Of a DNA stretch of 64,000 nucleotides, positions 1 to 20,200 are shown one piece after another. The stretch spans positions 5,663,400 to 5,727,399 of the forward strand of contig NC_089325.1 of the NCBI RefSeq assembly GCF_036669915.1. The letters run 5' to 3'. Under the pieces are notes generated by a model. That model was not told where the DNA came from and did no database searches. It was given only the letters and a program-made list of their open reading frames with translations. The DNA comes from Pocillopora verrucosa (lineage: Eukaryota; Cnidaria; Anthozoa; Scleractinia; Pocilloporidae). Position numbers and translations under genes: made by a program. Position 1 is the stretch's first letter, and each line of letters starts with the position of its first letter.

Positions 1-1136
1 TTGTTATTCTGACCTGGGTTGTTCAAATATGGGTTAAGATAACCCAAGGTTAGCATGAAATTTGATTTCAGATCTGAAAGCTTTAAAAGAAAATTCAGTT
101 AAAACCTTTTTATTTGCAATTTGATCATTGGATGTTCTAAAGAGAAGAGGGAAAATTTTCTCTAAAAGGCTTTGACAAAAAGAAATATAGAAACCTGCAT
201 TAAAATTTAACCCTGGGCTAGCATTAATCGGCCTTTGAACAACTGGGCCCTGATGTGTTAAAAAAAAAAGAAGTGAACTATTTCATCATTTCTTTACCCA
301 GTACCTCGCCCTCTAGGGAAAGGTCGCCCCGACCCCGACTCGACTAAAACGATCTTCTTTTGCCAAAAAAGACATCAGATCTTTTAGGATGTTGTTGTTC
401 CATGTTTGTTTTTCATCAAATTCCGTCATAAAAAGAGAAAGCACTCAAACCAAAAAAAGGCCAAAACTCTGCGAGGCTAGTGCAAGTCGGGAATGAAAAT
501 TCAAATTTCGACGCCTGTTTTCCTAAGAAAATATTACTGCACACTTCAATTTCAAAAATACAATTTTAATTACCTCATAAACGGAAACTCGAAAGCATTT
601 TTTACATTTATAATAACCTAAAAGCAAACATCTATACAAGTAAATGTGACCCTGTAAATGTCCCACGTTCCTTTAGAACATGCGGCAATATCACACTAAA
701 ACCGACACAGACGTCTCTCTACAGCATTCAAATGCAACACCAATGCAGTAACCTTTGCTTCAAGTCAGTCATATGGACTCCTTGAAGATACCAGTTAGGT
801 GGTTTTATGACGCTTATTTATGCTGGCATGCACGCCCTACGTGTTACACTGTGCCTTAGGTTTACCCTAATAAAGTTGCGTTACTATTAGTGCTAGCCTA
901 AAGAGAGCTTGACTCAGTTTCAAGGTTCAGCAGATGTCCAACCTGACTAGTCTATATTTTTTTGTTCTTGGACAGAAATTCATCAAGCTGAGTCGAAAAA
1001 TGAATACAATGTCCTACAATTTGCGATAGAGTCATTCCTTCAATATGCACACGTTTGATCAAATACTAACAAGAATTTCTGAAATAAACATAGGTAGAGA
1101 TCATCGACCCGATAAGTCTTGGAAAAAACCGTAGAG

Positions 1137-1142
1137 TTTATT
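1137..1142 (-). terminator. Possible poly(A) signal for UBE3A
   Basis: The plus strand reads TTTATT, which is AATAAA on the minus strand, about 820 bases past the UBE3A stop. There is no transcript support. Another AATAAA lies farther out, near 110. Confidence 0.25.
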
Positions 1143-1736
1143 AGTATGCTAAGGTGAAACAATTTTTTTGAGAACAGTCAACTTTGCATACATGTTTTTC
1201 GCGTCCGATCTCATTCATCTTGTAGGTAACTCTTTGAGAATTATGGGAATAGCAGAAATGAATGACACTAAGCAATCCTAATATACGCATTACGCCATGA
1301 TACTCTTCCTTGTCAGAAGAGATAAGCCGTCCATTCCATATTCAGTATTTCTCGCCAATACACATGTTTGGTGAATGGTTCCAGCCCTGAAATATGAATT
1401 GTAAAGCGTCGCAACTCGCGGCATACCCTGGCAATACAGTTGGAATACACTAATAGCGTACGTTTCCCTGTTTGCGTCGCAAACACCCAATTCGAAAAAT
1501 GTTACACGTGTGTGCAGATTGGAGCGGAAACATTTGTGTTATTTAGAGGATATTCAATTGTATGCTAACCTAGAGTAGTCCGCAATCAGTCATTATAAGG
1601 CTAATATTTCACTATCATTATTGTCAAGCAGTAACATTCAGTTTCACATAAAACAGTCTTCAACTAATCCCAATATTTCAAACGCTGACATTCCCATTTT
1701 GCCAGTTATGTGTTGATAGGGGAACACCATATCCTT

Positions 1737-1953
1737 GTTTAACCCTTCAACTCTTAAGATCTGAATGTTAATTCTCTCCTCTAGCTGCACACACATTTCC
1801 AAGTAAATTAGTTATGAGAATTTGGTGTTAGATCAAGATAACAACTTCTATCTGATAAGTTTGAGTATTCTCGTCGCCTGTTTGCTGGAAAATGTACAGT
1901 TTTTAAAGGAAGAAGTTAGATGTTGGACATTTCTGGAAGTTAAAGGGTTAAGT
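1737..1953 (+). repeat. MITE-like repeat, type A, full length
   Basis: The repeat begins TTTAACCCTTCAACTC and ends GGAAGTTAAAGGGTTAA, so the ends are imperfect terminal inverted repeats. The interior reads GGTGTTAGATCAAGATAACA, then CTGATAAGTTTGAGTATTCTC. The same interior recurs at 14548-14756, in reverse near 21349-21472, and in broken form at 9390-9719. It has no coding capacity, so it is probably a non-autonomous DNA transposon. It ends only eight bases from the UBE3A stop codon and so probably lies in the UBE3A 3' UTR. Confidence 0.75.
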
Positions 1954-1960
1954 GATTTAA

Positions 1961-10721
<8,761 letters not shown>

Positions 10722-11222
10722 AAAGAATATTTCTCGCTAAGGGGAAAATGTGGCTAATTTGAACTCAACGGGCTTGGTAAAAGTCCGATCCCTCTTCCAG
10801 GAACCTCGACATCCATGATACTATGTCATGTGTGCTTCTCGGCTGACTCAGCGAGTGAGGAACTCTGGGATTTCATTTGACTTCCGAGGGATGGACTGGG
10901 GAAGAAGATTACGACGAACTTACAAATTCACATGCAATAACTTTTTTCGTGGATTCTATTTTAAAGTTTAGTAGTTTTACGGTTCAGATCCAACTCCATT
11001 TGAGCTCTTTATCCTAAATTTATTTTGGAATTTGGTTTTAAATGACGTTTTTGCCTATGCAACTTAAAGAAACGGTAGAAATCGATAGAATATCTGAATC
11101 ACAAACAAAGAGATAGCGCCAGTCATCTTTTTGACTTGCTTCCTGTGTTGTGAATTATTCCCCACATGATTTGGTAGATAGTTTAATCTACGAAAACGTG
11201 CGGCAAGTGAAGCAAGATAAGG
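10722..11222. promoter_or_regulatory. Probable bidirectional promoter between UBE3A and EIF5B
   Basis: The two start codons face away from each other with 501 bases between them, so both 5' UTRs and both promoters must fit here unless an upstream non-coding exon exists. No TATA box stands out for either gene, as expected for housekeeping genes. No specific factor site is claimed. Confidence 0.6.
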
Positions 11223-14200
11223 ATGGGGAAGCCAAAGAAAGGGAAAAAGAAGGACGCTGATTGGTAAGAATAACTTAAGTAATTTATTACTTGATGTACT
11301 TTTTGTCACGTGTTTCAGAGTGATTATTGTATATTGCCTTTGCTTTTCAATAACATCTGAAACATCAAATTATTCTGATAGTTTCGCGACCTAGACAGAT
11401 ATCAGTTCATGATTGGGACATGAAGACATGAGCTGATGATTGGTCTAATTTCTATTGACTATATGCTAACTATTATTAGTTGGCTATCAATTAACCTTTA
11501 AACTACCATGAGTGACCGAGACAGAATTTCTCCTTACAGCATCAATATGAATTCAAGCAGACAAGTGACAAGAATAAGGAAAATTATCAACTAATTGATT
11601 TATTACTAAATTATCTGAACCAAAATCATCAGAATAAGACATTTTACAGCTGTGTACTCAGTTGCCATGCCTTTCATTTGGAGTGAGGCTGAAGGTGACC
11701 ATGTTTTGATAAAGACCAGTATCTATGACTGTAAATATATGAAAATCATATGTGTGAACTGCAGTTTAAGAAATGAATCTGCAAGCAATCTTCACAGTTA
11801 TGAACACAACTTAAGCAGTAGTGAAAATAAGGCCTGAAAAAAAGGCAGACCTGTATTGAATTTGAACCCATGACCTCTGCAACAATAGTGCAGTGCTCTA
11901 CCAACTGAGCTAAAAAACTACCATTTTCAGGGAGGATGATGTGCTCAATGATCTTGAATCATTAAAGGAGGACGGACTAGACAAGGAAAATGGCGCAAGT
12001 GAACCTAAGGTAAGATGCTTTAATTAAATGGCAATCTGTTTCTATTTTTAAAACATTCTTTTGAAAAGTACAAAATTCATTTGAAGTAAACAGTTATAAC
12101 CCAAATATGGATTGTCCATGTCTCACAATGCAGTGAGTAATTTGTGGCTTGTTTGTAATTTTACTTTGGAATGGTTGTTACAAGACTTTCTATAATATGC
12201 AGAATTATGCACTCATTTTGATTGGTCCTTATAATCTATTGGAAAATAGCTGCATGAAAGACATCATCATTAACATTTTTTTGCTTCTTTATTACATGAT
12301 GGTAATATGACCAAGTGGGGTCCAATTCAGTCTGTAATCATAAGAGTGATTAACAAAATTGGATGACAACAATGTGGGAGTCAAATTTGTCAATCACAAG
12401 TATGATTACAGACAGAACTGGACAACTAGAAGTCCTGTTACTAATTAGTTATAACCATTACAATTTCGGAAAACAACAAATACATTTTGGTCAAATTTCT
12501 CTGGTAGAGACAATGTCCTGAGTAAAAATAATTCTCTATTTTGGAAATTCCACAATTTTTTTGAGGATTATTAGTTGTCGCTTATATAGTTGTTGTGATT
12601 AATTCTGTGAATAGTGAATTTGGCTGAGTGGAGTGTGATTACACAGTCTGATTACAGCTCTACAGAATGATTAGTAAAAAATAAAGCAGCTAATGCACCA
12701 ATCACATTTGAGGAAATTTTAATGGTTGTGATTATAAAAGAAATAGATTCCATGTTGCTGTGGGTCTGTTCAGTAATAAATCACAGATGCTTTCAAAATA
12801 TGGTAAGAACATTAGTGACACTTTCAGTTACACCTTATGCACTACTTTGCCGTTCTTCATTTTGACGCCATCTGTGATCTATTACTGAACTGATGCATGG
12901 CAATGTAAAACCTATTTGTTAGTTTGATTTGTAACTTGTGTGTTTTCTTAGGGAAACAAAAATGCTGGTGGTAGGTTTCAAGGTCTTGATATTGAAGATG
13001 ATGAGGTTATGGAAGCTGATGGAAATGACGATGAATTGGAAACAGTGACAAGTTCAAAGAAAAATAAGAAAGACAAAAAAAAGAAACAAGGTGAAACTGA
13101 AACAGAAATTGAACAAATTGCTTCCAAGGACGATGGCAAAAGTGAAAATGATACTTTGGAGACAAATAATGATAATGAGATTTTAGATGAACCTAATGTC
13201 ACCACATCTAAAAAGTCCAAGAAGAAAAAGAAAGACAAAAAGGATTTTGACTTTGATTTGGAGGAAGATTCTGGAGATGACGAAGTGAAACCTGTTCCAA
13301 AGCAAGATACTGCAGCTCCGAAACCTGACACTAATCCTGATGACTCTGGTGCTATAATAAAAACAGCTGCACAAAAAAGAGCTGAAAAGAAAGAAAGGGA
13401 GAAAAAGAAAAAAGAAGCTGAAAAAGCCAAGGCAAAAGCAAAAGCTACAAAAGAGGCAAGTAAAGGAGAAACCAAGGAGGATGACAAGAGTGGAGAAGGG
13501 ACTGGTGAGACCCAAGCTGAAACCAGCCATGAAGATAAGGGAGAAGGTACAGAATCAGAGCATGTTGTAATTACTGTAATTCAACTTCAATTGTAGAAGC
13601 ATTTCATGCAGCTTGCCTCATTTTACTTTGAGTTTTCATTGGTTAACAATGATGTTGATCTTCACTTCAATTTGCTATTGCAATTACTTTGATTTTAGTT
13701 TGACAAAGCTCGACTGAAAACTACCCTATGAGACCCCATGGTTCACAATTGTTTTAAAGTATGTACAGTACTGCTCGCGTATACATTAACTGCACAGACG
13801 AATTTCATGCGCTCCAATGCAGGGTAGTCAGACACGTATGTACTAAATTTTTGCACATGCGGTCAGAAAAAATGTGCGATTCATGTGCCTTTGTTATTCA
13901 GTGCTATAACTTGTAACTTGTTACTAAACTGCTTCTTCTGCAGAAGATTTTTTATTTGTTGTTATTATTTTTTTAATTCATTTCTTTCATAAGGTGCAGG
14001 TGACATGGAAGCTGACAAGACAGCACCTGATAACCTGGAAGACAAGGGTGAAGACCAAGAAGGTGAAGAGGATGGAGAGGAAAAGGATAAAAAGAAAAAG
14101 AAAAAGAAGAAAAAAGGAGAGAAAGAAGAGAAGAAAGTGAAAAAGCCCAACAAGGCCTTGGTGAAACAGATGCAGGAGCAGCTGGAGAAGCTCAAGGCTG

Positions 14201-17200
14201 AGGAAGAAAGAAGGAAACAGGAAGAGGAAGAGAAACAAAGAGCTCTTGAAGAGGCAGAGAACAGGAGACTTGAGAAGGTATCATGTCTTTTACTATTAAA
14301 CCAATTGATTTACTGTCTGTCATTTCCTGCGATGGTTTTTTTTTTTGTGTGTGCAAAATATACATAGATAACTTTGAGTTAATGACTGACCTGACTTGAG
14401 TTTTTGCTTATTGATCATTACTTACCTACTGATTTGTTATTAATATTTTCTTTATACAGCTAAGACTTGAACAGGAAAGGAAAGAGAAGAAAAAACAGAA
14501 AGAGAAGGTACATAGGTGTGCTTTTCATCATTACAAACTCAGAACTTAACCCTTAAAACTTCCAAGATCTGATTGTTAATTCTCCCCTCCAGCTGCTACA
14601 TTTCCTTGTGATCTAGTAACAAGAATTTGGTGTTAGATCAAGATAACAACTTCTACCTGATAAGTTTGGGAATTCTCATTAGCTGTTAGCTGGATATTGA
14701 ATGGATATTATAAGGAGAAGTTACATGTTAATCACTTTTGGGAATCAAAGAGTGAAAGCATATTATTCAACCTTGAATTGAAAAACATAATCATACTCTG
14801 AATACAGTGGTTGCACATGGTCACTACTACCTTTCCATGTTTTACTAGTTTATGCACCAATTCCACTGGCACAAATTTTGTTGTTAATGGCAATTTGCAG
14901 GAGAAGAAAGAGAGGCTTAAAAAGGAAGGAAAACTCCTTACTAAATCACAGAGGCAACAGCGAGCACAAGCTCAAGCCATGTTAGACTCAATGAAAAAAC
15001 AAGGTACCTAAGCGATAAAGCAAGTTGGTTTTTTAGTCAACCCTGAGCAGAGTGAATTCTTAAGCAAAGGAGTCAAGGAAATGATGCTCACTTTGAACAT
15101 CTTTTGTAATTGTAGGTCTAATCAACATTCCGGCCCTGAATCAACAAGAGCAGGATGGAGTGAGGAAACCAGTGAGGTATGGCACAAAAAAACCAAAGAA
15201 ACAGCAACCACAGCAGCAACAAGAACAAGATCAGGAAGAAACAGTGCAGGCTGAGGCCGAGGATATTGGTTAGGAAAATAATTTTGTGTTTGAAATTTAT
15301 TTTAAAAGGGCTGCGATGCAGTTCTTAAGGTAATCTATTCACATACAAGCTGTGTACAAGCCACAGATTTTTTGACCTAAACTCGGACAGACAATAACAA
15401 AACTTGACCAATTGAAGACTTTATTAACAAAAAAAAATAATAATGAATCATATCATAACTTTGTGTGATTACATTTCACCCCAAACCAGAAACAACTGAA
15501 AGGGCAGCTGTTGGGGAGGAAGACAAGAAATCTGATGGTATGAATGACTAATAGTAAATATGAAAATTTTTCTTTTTTTGCTAAATAGATGCATAGGGAA
15601 TCTTTAAGTTCAAGAATGTACAGTTTTTTTTTTTCATTGTATCCTCTTCAGAGCTGCAGGATGATGACGCTGAAAACGATGAACAAGAAGAAGACAAAGA
15701 AGAGGAAGATGAAGAAGATGAGGAAGAAGATGAGGTAAGTCAGTTTGGAGAATTTGTTATTGGATCAACTAATAATCCCCTTATCGAAATTTTTTCTAAA
15801 TTCCTATCTCTTGTCTGCTTGGTATTGTGGTAAGGAAAAAATTATATCATGGCCTATAGGAGTTACAGGGTTAAATCTTAAATTCAAGTCTTGTAAGCAT
15901 AGTCTAATTAGCCCTGGAAGCTGAAAGTCTTTCTTTGCAAAATGTGACTCACTGTTAGTTTTCTGGTAAACTTTTGTTTGTTCTGTAGGTTAAGGATTCC
16001 TGGGATGTTGATTCTGATGAAGAAACAGAGGAAAGCACTGCTGGTAAAGGTCTGCGATTTTCTGTACTTTCGTCTGGTATAAATTTCCTTCCTCCTTTTT
16101 CCAGTTTTGTGGTAACCCTTAGTTCTTAATTCTCATTTGTGGTCTGTCGTTTGTGATATCAGACGTAATGAACATTTAGGAGACAGGCTCTCATTAGAAG
16201 CGCTTCAGAACGAGCGAAGTTTGAAGCTTTGAGAAGCGCGAGCTGGTTGGGGTCTTGCACTGATTGTTTTTCTAGTTACCAGATCCCTTGCAGACCTCTA
16301 ACCGGCTTGCTCTGTTCAAGGCCGTTATTCTTGTGTAAAGAAACACTCGTGCTGCAGCAGGCGAATTGAGAAATTGGATCACACACAACATACCACTGTA
16401 GATGGCTGTAACTATTTTTCATGGTAAAACTCAACAAAATGTGTAACCCCATAGTAGTTCTTTACGGTCCTGTTGTTTTTGTGGTGTTTGTGGTGTTTAT
16501 GTTTCATTATATAATTATTGTAAAATGCAGTAATCTCAACAAAGGCCTTTTTTATTGTAGATTCTAATGCCAAACCAGCCGACACCGTTCAGGTACATGA
16601 CTATTCTATTCGTCTTTTTGTAAGAGGCGCCTATACTTTGTACGTAACATAACATTGTCAGTATAAAAGTGATTTACCAACATTATAACGTGTTCTAAAG
16701 AACCAAAATGCTCACTCTAATTGGTTGAACACCTGTTGTAAATTGTGGTGATAAACCTAGAGCAATTTTTATAAAACAATAGAAAGAACTATCTGTCGGT
16801 TTACCGGACACTTGGGACGTTAGCAGAATACTAGAAAAGTTTGAAGAGGCCAGTTTAATTTATTACAGTCCAATCAACAGCGAGGCCTTTCTTAATCTGT
16901 TATAATTATCCGACGGTTTTTTTGAAGGTGGAAGTCAAAGAGCCCACAGATGTAGCTGCTGAGAGTGAAGAAGAATCTGAGGAGAGTGAGGAAAGTGAAG
17001 AAGAAAGTGACTCTGAGGAAAATGACGATGACAGTGACAGCGAAGAAGAGTCGGACGACGAGGAAAGCAAATCAGAGACTGTATGGGAAAGAATACAGGT
17101 GGGATTTCTTAACTTAAATTACCAGAGGAAGATCGAAAGAATTACAAACATTTATGATAATCTTGCGTCTGAGAAAAATATATTTTGATGATGTGTTATT

Positions 17201-20200
17201 TCTTTGTTTTCAGAAAAGGCATGTGAGAGCAGAAGCCAACCGCAGCACGGACAACTTGCGATCTCCTGTTATCTGTGTACTAGGGCATGTGGACACCGGG
17301 AAAACAAAGATTTTAGATAAGGTAAATTACCCAATTCAGGCACAAATCCACTTTCCACCCCTCCCTGCCCGTGCCTCTTTCCAGTGATCCTGGAACAACC
17401 AAAGCGCAAGAAAGGGTAGAAGAGGGGGGGGGGGGGTGGGTGGGTGGGTGGATATAGGAGGGGGCTAGCAAGGGGGTCGGGGATCTCATCTGAAACTCAC
17501 TGTTAAGAGCGGAAACGCAAGTTATTACTTTTCCTCTGATTGTCGCTCAGATTTAATATGCACAGTTTACATTTCCGTGCAATATTTCAGAGGGAAGTTG
17601 ATATAGAGAGAGCTTTCAAATACAAGAATATCTTGAACTGAAGTGCTATCAATTTTATATGAACAGCAAAACTCACGACTTCGTTGAAGAGGAGGGAGAG
17701 GCTGGGTCGTTAGGAGATTCTCAAGAAACAAAGCTGTGGACGGGAGTCCTGATAGAGTGTTAACTGAATTAATATTTTGTGTTTGTAGATTCGTCACACC
17801 CATGTCCAAGACGGAGAGGCGGGTGGGATCACACAACAGATCGGTGCTACTATGGTCCCTGTAGACGCCATTAGAGAGCAGACGAAGATGATTAAAGACG
17901 TAAGAAATGAATGTGTTATATTATTCATCGAACGTTGGTCTTCGTCATAAGAACCTTGCATGTAATTATGAGGGTCGTTTTTCTGCAGCTGTTATTTCTT
18001 TTGTTGCCCAGATTCACTTGTGGGAAATTCTAAGCGCCGAGGCTACAAACCTTGGAGAACTGGACATCGCTTCTTTTGCACACAGTTAACATCAGAAGAG
18101 GCTCGAAGAGCGAAAGATATATTGGTTTAACTGTTTTTCAGGTCAATTCTAAATTGTACTTGCGTTGAAAAAGTGAAAATGACGTGATTTCTGTTTTTTC
18201 GAGGTGCGAAGTAGATGTCGTGTCTTGACAAACTAAGTGATGGAAGTAAATTGATCTTTCTAGCTTCATGAAAAAACGTTGTTCTTATTTCTTGTTTCAG
18301 TTCCAGTCTTTTGACATTAAGCTTCCTGGTCTTCTTATCATCGACACACCAGGGCACGAGTCTTTCAGGTAAGACAGTTCTCTCAGCACGATTAATGACG
18401 TGTGATTTGATCACAAATAGTTAACAGACAGGATTGCAAGTGCGGAATTGATCCTGATCGTTAAACTTCATTGAAAAAGCTGTTACATAACGTAAAAAAG
18501 GAAAAAGGAATTGAAACTTGAACACGTGAACCCGATAACCTCTAACCCTTAGATCCCAAAGAGTGACTGGCATCTAATTTCTCCTTACATTATCATCCCT
18601 GAATCACACAGTAAGGTTATGAGAATAAAAGAAATGATCACCAACTAAGGAAGCTCTTGATTGTTAGACAAATTATCCTTGTCCGAACCTTAAATTTTGT
18701 ACTGAGAAAAGTATAGAAAATATGCATACTGACCCTAGGGTTTAAAGGGTTAAATCTTCATGGTGTGTCTGGTTCTGTATTGCAGTAATTTACGTTCCCG
18801 AGGTTCATCGCTGTGTGATATGGCCATTTTAGTGGTAGACATCATGCACGGCTTGGAACCACAAACCATCGAGTCACTCAACCTTTTGAAGAAGAGGAAG
18901 ACTCCTTTTGTTGTGGCGCTGAATAAGGTACGACATTTTAGTTGGTTATCTGTTTTCAAATTTGAAGCCCATAGCGTATTGTGAAGCATCCCTGGCTGTA
19001 TAGAGAACGTTTCGAAAAAGAGGTCGAAGGAAGTGTTGGTTAGGACGTGGGATTGCTTTGTACCACATACAGGTACTAGCAACTTCAAGACGATTGAATG
19101 GGGACGGATTTTTAATTGTGAATGAAAAACAAAACTTTATCGTTTTTAAGGTTGACAGGCTGTTCGAATGGAAGCGAGGACCTAATTCTGGCATCGTAGA
19201 CACGATCAAGAAACAGAAGAAGAACACCAAGCAAGAGTTTGATGAACGTGTGCAGATCGTAATCAAAGAGTTTTCTGAGCAGGTTTGTGATTTTCATACT
19301 TGCTAATCTAATAAAACCTTTAGATAGTCAAGTGGTAAGGAAGTCGCTAACAAGAGATTAGAATAAACCAAAAAGTGGTAAGTGTAGCACAGAATGTAAA
19401 AGATTGACGTGATTGCAAATGACGTACTTGAGAAGTGACCTAGCCCGTAACCCTTTCACTCCCAAGATCTCATTAGTAAAGATTTTAGATATATGAAAAT
19501 TCACATATTTGCACTGCGGTGGAAAGATGAAATTAGGAGATCCTCGCAGCTAAGAACACTACTGAAACGAGTAGTTGTAAATAGGACCTGAAAAAAATTT
19601 CAGGCCTGTACGGGATTTGAACCCATGACCTCTGCGATACCGGTGCAGCGCTCTACCAATTGAGCTAACAAGCCAACTGGGAGCTGGTCATTGATCAGCT
19701 CCCAGTTGGCTTGTTAGCTCAATTGGTAGAGCGCTGCACCGGTATCGCAGAGGTCATGGGTTCAAATCCCGTACGGGCCTGAAATTTTTTTCAGGTCCTA
19801 TTTACAACTACTCGTTTCAGTAGTGTTCTTAGCTGCGAGGATCTCCTAATTTCATCTCATTAGTAGTTCTCCTTACTGTCTGCCACACAATGCTTATGAT
19901 GTAGGTTTGGAGAATTTGCCATTTGATCAACTAACAATCCCCTAATTTATATTTTTCTCTATTCTCATCCCCTGTTTGCTTGATATTGTAAAGATATTGT
20001 AAGGAGAAATTCTGTCTTGGTCACTCAAAGGATTTAAAGAGTTCCTGCCTGTCTAACACCATGTTTCCTCCTTTTTCACAGGCTTTGAACGCAGCTTTGT
20101 TCTACAACAATCCCGACCCTCGTTCGTACGTTTCGCTCGTACCCACATCAGCTCACACGGGTGATGGAATGGGAGACCTCATCTCACAAGTGGTGCAGCT

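Larger units (their letters stand above)
1..1960. other. 3' flank of UBE3A, no further gene seen
   Basis: Only short ORFs with no recognisable domain are present. The part nearest UBE3A is occupied by a MITE-like repeat (listed separately). The rest probably contains the UBE3A 3' UTR and intergenic DNA. Confidence 0.5.
19479..19853. mobile_element. tRNA-derived element inserted as a palindrome, with 12-bp target-site duplication
   Basis: It is flanked by direct repeats ATCTCATTAGTA at 19467-19478 and 19854-19865, so the insertion is 375 bp. Within it, 19525-19857 forms a near-perfect palindrome centred on 19691, with arms of about 166 bases (one clear mismatch in the tRNA acceptor, one at the centre). 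The outer end of the right arm overlaps the target duplication. Each arm carries a tRNA-like body. The 46 bases 19479-19524 are the only non-palindromic part. It lies in EIF5B intron 17. Confidence 0.85.
19449..20045 (+). repeat. MITE-like repeat, type B, split by a palindromic insertion
   Basis: The left piece (about 19449-19478) reads AACCCTTTCACTCCCAAGAT, then CTCATTAGTA. The right piece resumes at 19866 with GTTCTCCTTACTGTCTGCC and runs to GGTCACTCAAAGGATTTAAA. The break lies inside the sequence that is continuous in other type B copies, so a later element inserted here (next entry). Confidence 0.75.

Noticed and set aside
12978..13487. 169-aa Ser/Phe-rich minus ORF
   Set aside because: It is the antisense shadow of the Lys/Glu-rich EIF5B exon 3 and has no independent support.
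13009..13596. 195-aa Lys/Glu-rich ORF as a separate gene
   Set aside because: It is exon 3 of EIF5B read on past its donor at 13547; the tail after that point is intron.
19603..19779. A pair of functional, divergently oriented tRNA-Thr genes
   Set aside because: C at position 33, an anticodon-stem mismatch, target-site duplication and related copies nearby fit a SINE-derived palindrome better.
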